A stretch of 18,120 nt of DNA from assembly GCA_016192135.1 (NCBI GenBank), contig JACPUR010000011.1, positions 1-18,120 on the forward strand, given 5' to 3'. The notes below the pieces were generated by a model, which was not told where the DNA came from, ran no database searches, and was given only the letters and a program-made list of their open reading frames with translations. This document shows positions 6,426 through 14,866 of the stretch, one piece after another; position 1 is the first letter of the stretch; every line of letters begins with the position of its first letter. Made by a program: the position numbers and the translations under genes. This DNA comes from Candidatus Tectomicrobia bacterium (GTDB lineage: Bacteria; UBA8248).

Positions 6426-8495
6426 ATGAGAAGAGCATGGAGCTGGATGATGCGGGCGGCGCTGCGGCGGGCGCTGGTGGCTCTGATTCTGGCCGGAGCG
6501 GGCCCGGCCGCCTGGGCTCAGGCGCCCGCCCCTGCTCCCCCCGCCCCTCCGGCCGCGGCGGCCGAAGGCGTCATCCTCGATTTCGACAATGCCGACATCC
6601 GGGTGGTCATCCGGCACATCAGCGACCTCACCGGCCGGAACTTCCTGGTGGACGAGAAGGTGCGGGGAAGGGTGACCATCATCACCCCGACGCGGATCCG
6701 CCTCCAGGACGTGTATCAGGTCTTCCTGTCCATCCTTCATACCTATGGCTTCACCGCCGTTCCCGCCGGGAACGTGACGCGCATCCTTCCGCTGGCCGAT
6801 ATCTCCCGCTCGGGCGTCCCGACCGTCCGCCAGCCCGATATCCGCACGCTCTCCGCCTCGGATCGGATCGTAACCGCCATCATCCAGATCCAGCACGCGG
6901 ACACGAACACTTTGTCCACCCTCCTGCGATCCATGGTGGCGCGGGAGGGCAACATCATTCCCTATGTGCCCTCCAATACAATCGTCCTGACCGACACGGC
7001 GGCGAACGTGCAGCGGCTGACGGCGATTGTCCGTTCCCTCGACATCCCTGCGGCCTCCGCCGTCGTGGAGGTCGTGCACCTTCGGCATGCCCAGGCGAAG
7101 GAGCTCGCGGCGACGCTCGAGCGGCTGGGCGAGGAGATCATCGAATCGCCGGAGGCGGCCCGGGGCATCAGGGGTCCCGGCCCTCCGCTGCCCCCGGGCA
7201 GGCTGAGGCAGGTCCGGGTGGTTCCGGACGAGCGGGTCAACTCGCTCATCCTCCTGGCGCCCCTTCCGGAGATGGTCCGGCTGCAGAGCCTGGCCCGGAA
7301 GCTGGACGTTCCGCCTCCCCCCGAGCGGAGGCGGATTCACGTGTACCGTTTGGAAAACGCCGTGGCCGAAGAGCTCGCGCGGGTGCTGACCCAGCAGATC
7401 GAGACCCGCTCCGAGGCGGTGCAGCGCGTGGCGGCCGCGCCGGCGCGCGGCAGGACGACGGCCCCCGCCTCTCCCGCCGCGCCGCCCCGCCGGACCCCGT
7501 CCGCCGCCGGAGGCTCCGCGCCGACCTTCGCGGACGTCACCATCACGCCGGACAAGGCCACCAATTCGCTCATCATCGGCGCCTCGCCGGAGGACTTCCA
7601 GGCGCTGTCCGAGATCATCCGGAACCTGGACATCCAGCGCTCCCAGGTGCTCGTGGAGGGCCTGATCGCGGAGATGACGCTGGACAAGGCCCGCGAGCTC
7701 GGCCTGGAATGGCGCATCCTCAGCGCCCCCAAGGAGGGCGAGACCCGGGTCATCGGCGGCACCAACCTCCCCCTGCCTGGCAGCAGCCAGGGCATCATCA
7801 ATCAGTTCGCCTCCTCTCCCTTCGCCGGGCCGGCCGGGCTGGTGCTCGGGGCCGCGCGCGGCACCATCACTTTCGGCGGCCAGACTTTCTTCGATCTCCG
7901 GGGGCTCATCCGCGCATTCGAGACGGAATCAGACATCAACATCCTCTCGACCCCGCAGATTCTCACCACCGATAACGAGGAGGCGGAGATCATCGTCGGC
8001 GAGAACCGGCCCTTCGTGATTCAAGCGCAGACGACGGCCGAGGGCTCCACGGTGCAGACCTTCGAATTCCGGGACATCGGGGTGAAACTGCGCATCATCC
8101 CGCACATCAGTCCGAACCGCTTCGTGCGGATGAAGATATTCCATGAGATCACCAACTTCGTGACGGAGGCCCAGGTGGGCGCGGTGACCACCACCAAGCG
8201 CCAGGCGGCGACCGCGGTGACGATTGAGGACGGGCAGACGGTTGTCATCGGAGGGCTCATCCGGGACGACATCACCGACGCCAACACGAAGGTCCCGCTG
8301 CTGGGGGACGTACCCATCCTGGGCGGGCTGTTCCGCTCGCAGGCGGCGCGGAGGATCAAGACGAACCTTTTGATCTTCATCACCCCGCGGATCGTGGTCA
8401 CGCCGGAGGAGCACCGCCACCTGACGGAGTTCAAGAAGGAGGAGACCGGGCTCATTCGGCGGCCGTTGAGGCCCTCCATCAAGGAGAGGATGTGA
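6426..8495 (+). CDS. gspD: T2SS outer-membrane secretin GspD
   Basis: The product has 689 residues. I chose the ATG at 6426 because AAAGGG sits 6 nt upstream and it opens a signal peptide (basic start, hydrophobic core to about 29, AWAQA cleavage region). Domains in order are N0 (about 48-118, LDFDNADIRVVIRHIS), N1 (about 145-208), N2 (about 210-297), N3 (about 303-405, interrupted by an Ala/Pro-rich loop at 333-366) and the secretin beta-barrel core (about 406-658). The core ends with the family signature VPLLGDVPILGGLF (623-636) and TNLLIFITPRIV. It forms the multimeric outer-membrane channel. Only about 30 residues follow the core, so there is no obvious long S-domain for a pilotin. The stop overlaps the gspE start as GTGA. 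Confidence 0.96.
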   Translation: MRRAWSWMMRAALRRALVALILAGAGPAAWAQAPAPAPPAPPAAAAEGVILDFDNADIRVVIRHISDLTGRNFLVDEKVRGRVTIITPTRIRLQDVYQVFLSILHTYGFTAVPAGNVTRILPLADISRSGVPTVRQPDIRTLSASDRIVTAIIQIQHADTNTLSTLLRSMVAREGNIIPYVPSNTIVLTDTAANVQRLTAIVRSLDIPAASAVVEVVHLRHAQAKELAATLERLGEEIIESPEAARGIRGPGPPLPPGRLRQVRVVPDERVNSLILLAPLPEMVRLQSLARKLDVPPPPERRRIHVYRLENAVAEELARVLTQQIETRSEAVQRVAAAPARGRTTAPASPAAPPRRTPSAAGGSAPTFADVTITPDKATNSLIIGASPEDFQALSEIIRNLDIQRSQVLVEGLIAEMTLDKARELGLEWRILSAPKEGETRVIGGTNLPLPGSSQGIINQFASSPFAGPAGLVLGAARGTITFGGQTFFDLRGLIRAFETESDINILSTPQILTTDNEEAEIIVGENRPFVIQAQTTAEGSTVQTFEFRDIGVKLRIIPHISPNRFVRMKIFHEITNFVTEAQVGAVTTTKRQAATAVTIEDGQTVVIGGLIRDDITDANTKVPLLGDVPILGGLFRSQAARRIKTNLLIFITPRIVVTPEEHRHLTEFKKEETGLIRRPLRPSIKERM

Positions 8496-10207
8496 ATTTC
8501 GCGGTTCAGGAACGGAAGCGGCTGGGGGAATGGCTGCAGGAGACGGCGGGGCTGGACCCGGCCCGGCTGGATTCGGCGCTGGCCGAGCAGCGGTTGAGCG
8601 GAGGCCTGCTGGGGGAGATCCTGGTGGGAAAAGGCCTGGTCACCGAGCGCGCCCTCCTGGAGGCGCTCGGGCGCCAGTGGAACGTGCCCTACCTGGAGGA
8701 GCTGGATCTCGGAGGGCTCGATCCGTCCCTGCTGGGGCGCCTTCCCGTTCCGTTCCTGCTCCGGCACAAGGTGGTGCCCGCCCGGCAGGAGAACGGCGGC
8801 CTCCTCGTCGCCACCGTGAATCCGCTCAACATGGCTCCCGTGGACGCCCTGGGCTCGGCCCTGGAGATGCGGACCGAGATCGCGCTGGCGCCCGAGCGGG
8901 TCATCCTGAGCGCCATCCATTCCCTTTATGAGCGCGAGGAGCATTCCGCCGGGGCCATGATCGAGGAGCTCGATGTCGGCGGCTCCGCCATCGAGGCGCC
9001 CGAAGGGACGGAGCTGGGAGAGGAGCTCGACCTCTCCCACGACGCTCCCGTCATCAAGCTGGTCAACCGCGTCATCTACCAGGCGGCGAGGGACCGGGCC
9101 AGCGATATCCACTGGGAGCCCTTCGAGAGGGAGATGCGCGTCCGCCTCCGGGTGGACGGCGTCCTGCACGACGTTCTCCGCTTCGACCAGCGCTATCAGG
9201 CCCCCGTGACCGCCCGCCTGAAGATCATGGCCGGAATGGACATCGCCGAGCGCCGCCTGCCCCAGGACGGGCGCATCCAGCGGAAGGTCGGGAGCCGCGA
9301 GATCGACATGCGCGTTTCGTCCGTGCCGACCATCCACGGAGAGCGGCTCGTCCTGCGCCTCCTGGACCGGAGCAGCATGCTCCACTCGCTGGAGGACATC
9401 GGGCTATCGGGCGGCCAGTTCACCGCCTTCGAGGGCCTCATCCGCCGGGCGCACGGCATCATCCTGGTCACGGGGCCGACCGGCAGCGGCAAGACGACCA
9501 CTCTCTACGCGGCCATCCAGAAGCTTCATCAGACGCACACGAACATCATGACCATCGAGGATCCCGTCGAATACCAGCTCGACGGCATCGCCCAGATGCA
9601 GGTGTCGACCAAGACGGGCTTCGGCTTCTCCGAGGGGCTCCGGTCGGTGCTTCGCCAGGACCCGGACATCATCCTCGTGGGCGAAATCCGGGACCGGGAG
9701 ACGGCCGAGGTGGCCATCCACGCCTCCCTGACGGGGCACCTGGTCTTCAGCACCCTCCATACGAACAACGCCGTCGGGGCGATCACGCGTCTCGTGGACA
9801 TGGGGATCGAGCCGTTCCTCATCTCCTCGTCCGTCATCGCCGTCCTGGCCCAGCGCCTGGGCCGCCGGGTCTGCCCCCGCTGCGCCGAGGCGGCGCCGGC
9901 GGAGGCGGGGGCGCTGGAGCGGATGGGCATCCCAGCGGAGGAGATTCCCGCCCTCTCGGGCCGCCTCCGGCGCGGGAGGGGCTGCCCGGAGTGCTATCAG
10001 ACGGGCTACCGGGGCCGCACCGGGATTTTCGAGCTGCTGACGATCGACGACGACCTTCGGGAGCTGATCATGGCCCGGAAGGACGCCTCCACGCTCAACG
10101 CCGCCGCCGTCAAGAAAGGGATGCGGACGCTCCTGGCCGACGGAGCCCGGAAGGTGGCCGCCGGAGTCACCACCCCGGAAGAAGTGCTCCGCATCATTCA
10201 GACATAG
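8492..10207 (+). CDS. gspE: T2SS cytoplasmic ATPase GspE with tandem MshEN-like N-terminus
   Basis: The product has 571 residues with a GTG start preceded by AAGGAGAGGA. The N-terminal domain has two 24-residue MshEN-like motifs: R10-L-G to Q33 and L39-L-G to Q62, with a 5-residue spacer between them. In MshE-type ATPases this arrangement binds cyclic di-GMP. The catalytic core has the Asp box around 204-225 (ASDIHWEP, RLRVDGVLHD), Walker A GPTGSGKT (328-335), Walker B DPDIILVGEIRD (390-401) and a His box (HASLTGHLVFSTLHTN, 410-425). A tetracysteine zinc site follows (C461, C464, C498, C501). GspE is the hexameric motor that docks on GspL and GspF and drives pseudopilus assembly. All catalytic motifs are intact. 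Confidence 0.96.
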   Translation: MNFAVQERKRLGEWLQETAGLDPARLDSALAEQRLSGGLLGEILVGKGLVTERALLEALGRQWNVPYLEELDLGGLDPSLLGRLPVPFLLRHKVVPARQENGGLLVATVNPLNMAPVDALGSALEMRTEIALAPERVILSAIHSLYEREEHSAGAMIEELDVGGSAIEAPEGTELGEELDLSHDAPVIKLVNRVIYQAARDRASDIHWEPFEREMRVRLRVDGVLHDVLRFDQRYQAPVTARLKIMAGMDIAERRLPQDGRIQRKVGSREIDMRVSSVPTIHGERLVLRLLDRSSMLHSLEDIGLSGGQFTAFEGLIRRAHGIILVTGPTGSGKTTTLYAAIQKLHQTHTNIMTIEDPVEYQLDGIAQMQVSTKTGFGFSEGLRSVLRQDPDIILVGEIRDRETAEVAIHASLTGHLVFSTLHTNNAVGAITRLVDMGIEPFLISSSVIAVLAQRLGRRVCPRCAEAAPAEAGALERMGIPAEEIPALSGRLRRGRGCPECYQTGYRGRTGIFELLTIDDDLRELIMARKDASTLNAAAVKKGMRTLLADGARKVAAGVTTPEEVLRIIQT

Positions 10208-10236
10208 TGGACGCTATGCGGGACGGAAGGTAGGGG

Positions 10237-11457
10237 ATGCCGGTATTCGTGTACCGGGCGCTGGATTCGAAGGGCCGCGCCCACGAAGATCAGATCGTCG
10301 CGGAGAGCCTCGTTTCGGCGCGGGAGGCGATCCGCAGGAAAGGGTTCTATCCCGTCGAGGTCCGCGACGACCGGGCGGGATTCTGGACCTCGCCCCTCCT
10401 CGCGCTCCCGTTCCGGGGGGAGCGGCTCTCGTTCGCGGAACTGGTCGGCTTCACGCGTCAGCTGGCGACGCTCCTGAACGCGGGGATCCAAGTGGTCCCT
10501 GCGTTTTCTTTGCTCATCCGCCAGACTCGGGAGGAAGCCGCCCGGCGCGTGCTGACGAAGATCCGGGAGGCCGTGAACGAGGGCGCCTCCCTCTCCGGCG
10601 CGATGGGCGCCTATCCCCGCGTCTTCTCGAATCTGTACGTCAGCATGGTGCGCGCCGGGGAGAGCAGCGGGGCCCTGGGCACCGTGCTGGAGCGCCTGGC
10701 CCACTACCTGGAGCTCCAGCAGAAGCTCCGGAGGAGGCTGACGGGGGCGCTCGCTTATCCCGCCCTGATGACGCTGGTCGGCTTCGCCGCGATGTTCTTC
10801 ATGATGATCTACGTGGTGCCGAACGTCGTCCAGATCTTCCGGCAGGCGCGCCAGGAGCTCCCTTGGCCCACCCGGATGCTCATCCAGGCGAGCGAGGCGC
10901 TGAGCGCGCACTACGCGCTCATCCTGCTCGGCGTCGCCATCTTGGCCGGGGCCGCCGTCGCCTGGAGCTTCACCAAGCAGGGCCGGGAGTTCATCGACCG
11001 GGCGAAGCTGCGGATCCCGCTGATTGGCGGCCTGGTGCACAAGCGGGCGGTGGCGCGCTTCGGGCGGACGCTGGGGGTGCTCCTGGCGGCGGGCCTGCCC
11101 ATCCTGGAGGCCGCCTCCGTCGCCCGGCTCGTGCTGACGAACACGGCCCTGGAGGCCGCGGTGGAGGAGGCCCGGGAGGAGGTCCACAAGGGCAAGCGGC
11201 TGGGCTCGACCCTGGAGAGGAGCGGGCTCTTCCCGCCGCTCTTCACCGATATGGTGGGCGTGGGCGAGCAATCGGGCTCCTTGGACAAGATGCTGATTCA
11301 CGTCTCGGATTATCTGGATCAGGAGTCGGAGGCCACCATCCAAACCCTCATGTCGCTGGTGGAGCCCTTGCTCATCCTGGTGATGGGGGCCGTGGTCGGC
11401 TTCATCGTGGTGGCGACGCTGCTGCCGCTTTTCGAGATCAGCCAGCTCATCCGCTGA
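10237..11457 (+). CDS. gspF: T2SS inner-membrane platform protein GspF
   Basis: The product has 406 residues, a normal length. The N-terminus MPVFVYRALDSKGR is characteristic. Two homologous T2SSF domains (about 69-192 and 272-394) each carry the conserved helix motif, GESSGALGTVLERLAHYLE in the first and GEQSGSLDKML in the second. Three membrane segments are visible (about 172-197, 225-244 and 373-397). GspF is the polytopic platform protein that couples GspE rotation to pseudopilin insertion. The ATG is preceded by an AGGAAGG-like run (GGAAGGTAGGGG) directly upstream. The gene lies 29 nt after gspE and 25 nt before gspL, the longest gaps in the core operon. Confidence 0.96.
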   Translation: MPVFVYRALDSKGRAHEDQIVAESLVSAREAIRRKGFYPVEVRDDRAGFWTSPLLALPFRGERLSFAELVGFTRQLATLLNAGIQVVPAFSLLIRQTREEAARRVLTKIREAVNEGASLSGAMGAYPRVFSNLYVSMVRAGESSGALGTVLERLAHYLELQQKLRRRLTGALAYPALMTLVGFAAMFFMMIYVVPNVVQIFRQARQELPWPTRMLIQASEALSAHYALILLGVAILAGAAVAWSFTKQGREFIDRAKLRIPLIGGLVHKRAVARFGRTLGVLLAAGLPILEAASVARLVLTNTALEAAVEEAREEVHKGKRLGSTLERSGLFPPLFTDMVGVGEQSGSLDKMLIHVSDYLDQESEATIQTLMSLVEPLLILVMGAVVGFIVVATLLPLFEISQLIR

Positions 11458-11482
11458 TCCCAGGACGAAGGGAATCCATCGC

Positions 11483-12985
11483 ATGTTCCGCAGGATCATC
11501 GGGATCGAGCTGAGTGGCCGCTCCCTGCACGCCGCCGGCATCCGCTGGGGATGGAGGCAGCCCGCGCTGGAGGGGTTCCTGGGCCTGGATCTTCCGCCGG
11601 AGGAGGAGGGCGAGGACGCCTGGCGGGAGGCACAGGACGCGCTGAGGGGCTGGATGGCGGCCCAGGGGGGCCGGCCCTCCCTGACGGTGGCGAGCCTGCC
11701 CGGGCCGGAGGGGTTCTCGGCCCCGCTTCATTTCCCCTTCCGCCGGATGTCCAAGGCGCGTCAGGTCGTCAAGTCGGCGATGGAGGGCGAGATCCCTCTC
11801 ACCGTGGAGGAGACGCTGGCCGATTTCGTCCCGGCGCCCCGGACCGCCCCCGAGGGTGCCGATGTCTTCGCGGTGGCCGTCCCCAAGACCGCCCTCGCCC
11901 GCCATCTCGGCCGGCTGGAGCGCCTGGGGCTCTTCCCGGACCGGGTGCATTACTCCCCCCTGGCCGAACTGGAGGCGGCGCGGAGCCTCGCCCCGGACCT
12001 GGCCCGGGGCGGGCTGGGAGTGGCGCACGTGGAAGCGGGGCACGCGACCTTCCTCGTCGCGAAGGACGGCCTGCCCGTCCACCTCCGGACCTTTCGGCGC
12101 AAGCCCTTCCCGGACCGCCCGGAGGAAGGCGGCGAGGAGGCGGTCGTGCGCGAGCTCCAGATGGCGCTTTGGAGCTGGCAAGGCTCGCCCAAGGCCGGCT
12201 TCGAGGTGGAGCGGCTGGTCCTGGCCGGGGCGGGCGGCACGGAGCAGCTCGCATCGGCCCTCGAAGGGGCGCTGAACCTCCCCTGCCGCCCCCTCTCCCT
12301 CGGGCCCGGCTCCCTCCTGCCCGCGGACGCGGCCCCGCCGCCGGACATCCTCATGCGCATCGGCGCGGCCCTAGGGGCGGGCTTCAGCGCGCTGAATCCG
12401 CTGCGGACCCCGTTCGACCTGCGCCAGGAAGAGCTCGCGCTGCGTCCGGGCTGGGAAGGGCTGAAGCGCCCCGCCGCCGCGGCCGCCGCCGCGGTCCTCG
12501 CCTTCGGGACGCTCGGCTACGCGGACCTGGCCCTCAAGGTCCGGCGGGAGGCGCGCCGGGCCGCGGCCGCGGAACAGCAGGTCCGCGCGGTTTTCGACGA
12601 GGTGTTCCCGCAGGGCACGCGCATCGTGGACGCGCAGAGCCAGCTGGCGGCCCAGATCCAGGAGCAGGCCGTGCGGCTGGACTTCCTGACGGGCGGCCCG
12701 GGGAACGGCGGCGATCCCCTCGAGGCGATCGCGAAGGTGAGCCGGGCCATCCCCGCCACGATCAAGGTGCGGATCAACCGGATGGAGATCGACGAGATGG
12801 GGCTCTCGCTGGAGGGGGAAACCTACGGCTTCGAGGGCGTGGACCGGATCAAGTCCGGCCTCATGCTCGAGCGGGGCTTCGAGCGGCTCGAGGTCAAGCA
12901 GGCCCGCCTCATCGAGGGAAAGCAGGAGGTGCATTTTCTGATGCGCATCCCGTTCCCGGGCGCCCCCGAGGAGAGAAGGCGATGA
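11483..12985 (+). CDS. gspL: T2SS platform protein GspL (actin-like cytoplasmic domain, periplasmic ferredoxin-like domain)
   Basis: The product has 500 residues. It opens with IIGIELSGRSLHAAGI, the phosphate-1-like strand of actin-fold PilM/GspL cytoplasmic domains. It continues with SLPGPEGFSAPLHFPFRR and a GGLGVAHVEAGHATFLV strand typical of that fold, up to about 315. One membrane helix (about 329-350, Ala-rich) follows. Then comes a periplasmic part with a helical linker (352-420) and a ferredoxin-like domain (about 423-490). GspL recruits GspE to the membrane and pairs with GspM. Sequence divergence is high, as is usual for GspL, so the call rests on architecture, length and its position before gspM. 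It lies between gspF and gspM rather than after gspK, which is uncommon. Confidence 0.87.
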   Translation: MFRRIIGIELSGRSLHAAGIRWGWRQPALEGFLGLDLPPEEEGEDAWREAQDALRGWMAAQGGRPSLTVASLPGPEGFSAPLHFPFRRMSKARQVVKSAMEGEIPLTVEETLADFVPAPRTAPEGADVFAVAVPKTALARHLGRLERLGLFPDRVHYSPLAELEAARSLAPDLARGGLGVAHVEAGHATFLVAKDGLPVHLRTFRRKPFPDRPEEGGEEAVVRELQMALWSWQGSPKAGFEVERLVLAGAGGTEQLASALEGALNLPCRPLSLGPGSLLPADAAPPPDILMRIGAALGAGFSALNPLRTPFDLRQEELALRPGWEGLKRPAAAAAAAVLAFGTLGYADLALKVRREARRAAAAEQQVRAVFDEVFPQGTRIVDAQSQLAAQIQEQAVRLDFLTGGPGNGGDPLEAIAKVSRAIPATIKVRINRMEIDEMGLSLEGETYGFEGVDRIKSGLMLERGFERLEVKQARLIEGKQEVHFLMRIPFPGAPEERRR

Positions 12986-13548
12986 AGAAGCTGTCGCGCC
13001 GGGAATCCATTTTCGTCGCGGCCGGCCTGGCCCTGGCGGTGCTGATAGGGATGGAGGAGTGGGTCTTCCGCCCGCTCTGGCAGCGGCGTCAGGAACTCAT
13101 CGCGAGCCGGGAACGGCACGAAGGCCAGCTCCGCTCGCTCGAGGGCCTGCTGGCCCGGTACCGCCGCCACGATGCGGACCTGAAGACGGTCGAGAAGCGC
13201 CTCATCCGGCAGGGGGACGATTTCTCCCTTTTCTATTTCCTGGAGGAAACCGCTGGAATGACGGGCATCCGCGAGAAGCTGGTGGCGATGAACCCGTCCG
13301 AGTCCGCGGGGACCCCCGATTACCAGCGCATCGAGATGCTCATCCGCTTCGAGGACCTGACCATGGCGCAGGCGGTGGAGTACCTCCGGCGGCTGGCGGA
13401 TGCGCCGAGGCTCCTGCGCGTGAGCCGCCTGAGCCTCGAGCGCTCGACCCGGCAGCCGGGCCGGGTGGCGCTCGGCGCCTCGGTTTCCGCCTTTTCCTCG
13501 AAGCGGACCCAGGAGAAACCCCGCGGCCCGGAGGGCGCCGCGCGATGA
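12982..13548 (+). CDS. gspM: T2SS platform protein GspM (PilO-like)
   Basis: The product has 188 residues. The ATG overlaps the gspL stop (ATGA), preceded by a purine-rich GAGGAGAGAAGG. It has a short basic cytoplasmic start (KKLSRR), one transmembrane helix (about 9-24), a predicted coiled coil (about 33-80) and a C-terminal ferredoxin-like periplasmic domain (about 105-165, IEMLIRFEDLTMAQAVEYL then a strand). This is the GspM/PilO layout. GspM stabilises GspL and contributes to the platform. Sequence identity in this family is low, so the assignment depends on topology and on the adjacent gspL. It overlaps gspG by 4 nt. Confidence 0.85.
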   Translation: MKKLSRRESIFVAAGLALAVLIGMEEWVFRPLWQRRQELIASRERHEGQLRSLEGLLARYRRHDADLKTVEKRLIRQGDDFSLFYFLEETAGMTGIREKLVAMNPSESAGTPDYQRIEMLIRFEDLTMAQAVEYLRRLADAPRLLRVSRLSLERSTRQPGRVALGASVSAFSSKRTQEKPRGPEGAAR

Positions 13549-14015
13549 ACCGGAAGGAGAACGGCTTGGAAGAAGAAAAGAAGCGCCGAAGCGCGGGGTT
13601 CACGCTCATCGAACTGATGGTGGTGATCGTCATCTTGGGCCTTCTGATCGGCGTCATCGGCTTCCGCCTGATGGGCCGCACCGAAGAGGCGCGCCGGACG
13701 GCGGCCAAGCTCCAAATGCGCAGCCTCGTCAACGCCCTGCAGCTCTACAAGCTGGACAGCGGCGGCTATCCGACGACGGAGCAGGGCCTGGAGGCCCTGG
13801 TGCGGCCTCCCGCGCGGGGGACCGCCCCCCGGAACTACCCTCCCGGGGGCTATTTGGAGGGTGGGCAGGTTCCGCGCGACCCGTGGGGCAACCCCTACGT
13901 GTACATGGCTCCGGGGGCGCAGGGCCGGGAATTCGAGATCCGCTCCCTCGGGGCGGACGGGAAAGAGGGGGGCGAGGGGGAGAATGCCGACATCGGGAGC
14001 TGGGACCTCCGCTGA
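13545..14015 (+). CDS. gspG: Major pseudopilin GspG
   Basis: The product has 156 residues from the ATG that overlaps the gspM stop. The type III (prepilin) signal has a charged leader ending in RRSAG, cleavage after G18, then F19-T-L-I-E with the conserved Glu at mature position 5 and a hydrophobic helix to about 42. Downstream are the GspG hallmarks: YKLDSGGYPTTEQGLEALV, the DPWGNPY segment, and GADGKEGGEGENADIGSW, which contains the calcium-binding loop. GspG is the major subunit of the pseudopilus that pushes substrate through the secretin. A TTG at 13566 with AAGGAG 6 nt upstream would give a shorter 11-residue leader and is a credible alternative start. Confidence 0.95.
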   Translation: MNRKENGLEEEKKRRSAGFTLIELMVVIVILGLLIGVIGFRLMGRTEEARRTAAKLQMRSLVNALQLYKLDSGGYPTTEQGLEALVRPPARGTAPRNYPPGGYLEGGQVPRDPWGNPYVYMAPGAQGREFEIRSLGADGKEGGEGENADIGSWDLR

Positions 14016-14514
14016 GGAGGGCTTCACCCTGGTCGAGCTGGCCGTCGCCCTCCTGGTGGCCGGCCTGCTCTTCGGGCTGGCCCTCACGCGGTTCATGCCG
14101 CCGGAGGGCTCCGGCGCCCTGCGGGCCGACGCCCTCGCGCTGGCGGAGGGCATACGCAAGCTGAGGAACCACGCCGTATCCTCGGGCCTCATGGTCCGCC
14201 TCCGCCTGCGGCTGCCGGCCGGCGCCTGGAAGGCCGAGGGAATGGACAACCTGGGCAACTGGAACCCCCTGCAGGGCTCTCCCGTGCCCGCCGGGGAGCT
14301 CTCGCGGGGGATCCAGCTCCGCCGGGTGCGCTGGGGGAGCGGGAAGGAGATCTCGGAGGGGGAGGCGGAGCTGCGGATCCTGCCCACGGGCGAGACGCAG
14401 GAAATCTATCTCTACCTGTCCGACGGCCGCCGGCACGAGCGGACGCTCACCGTCCACCCCTTCCTGAACCGGGTGGACGTCCAGCGGGGAAGGGTCGAGG
14501 CCCATGCGCGGTAG
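13984..14514 (+). CDS. gspH: Minor pseudopilin GspH
   Basis: The product has 176 residues. A prepilin signal follows a 13-residue leader: cleavage after G13 (SAEEG), then FTLVELAVALLVAGLL, with Glu at mature position 5. The C-terminal part (about 70-170) is beta-rich, as in GspH-like minor pseudopilins, and includes a GNWNPL turn. The ATG at 13984 is the only nearby start. It lies inside gspG, giving a 32-nt overlap, and follows a GGGGGAGA run. The leader has no Lys or Arg, which is atypical for prepilin-type leaders. Role: a subunit of the pseudopilus at or near its tip, inferred from the family and from its place between gspG and gspI. Confidence 0.83.
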   Translation: MPTSGAGTSAEEGFTLVELAVALLVAGLLFGLALTRFMPPEGSGALRADALALAEGIRKLRNHAVSSGLMVRLRLRLPAGAWKAEGMDNLGNWNPLQGSPVPAGELSRGIQLRRVRWGSGKEISEGEAELRILPTGETQEIYLYLSDGRRHERTLTVHPFLNRVDVQRGRVEAHAR

Positions 14515-14866
14515 CCGGAGAGAGGAAGGCTTCACCCTCATCGAGCTGATGGTGGCGCTCGTCATCATCAGCCTCGTGGCGGCCGTGACCTTCCGCCTCC
14601 AGTATCAGGGGTTCCGCGTCTACGAGCGCACCAGCCAGCTCACGGACGCCGTCCTCCTCGCCCAGGAAAAGCTGTCGGAGGCCCAAATCTCCGCGGTCCG
14701 CGCGGGCAGGGGGAGCGTCCGCGCGGCCTCGGGCGGCGAGCTCTTTTGGGAGGTTCTGGTCACGGCCACGCGGCATCCGGGGGTCCATTCGGTCCTCGTG
14801 CGGGTGCGCCCCCGGGCGGCCGCCTCCCCTATCCTGGAGGTCTCGACCTATGTCGCGGATCCCTGA
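14504..14866 (+). CDS. gspI: Minor pseudopilin GspI
   Basis: The product has 120 residues, a normal size for GspI. The leader MRGSRREEG is cleaved before FTLIELMVALVIISLV (Glu at mature position 5). The mature protein includes AVLLAQEKLSEAQ, which corresponds to the conserved A-x-x-x-A-E/Q-x-x helix of GspI. The gene begins 11 nt inside gspH and ends 17 nt inside gspJ, so translation is tightly coupled. GspI is the core of the GspI-J-K tip complex that initiates the pseudopilus. Confidence 0.87.
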   Translation: MRGSRREEGFTLIELMVALVIISLVAAVTFRLQYQGFRVYERTSQLTDAVLLAQEKLSEAQISAVRAGRGSVRAASGGELFWEVLVTATRHPGVHSVLVRVRPRAAASPILEVSTYVADP

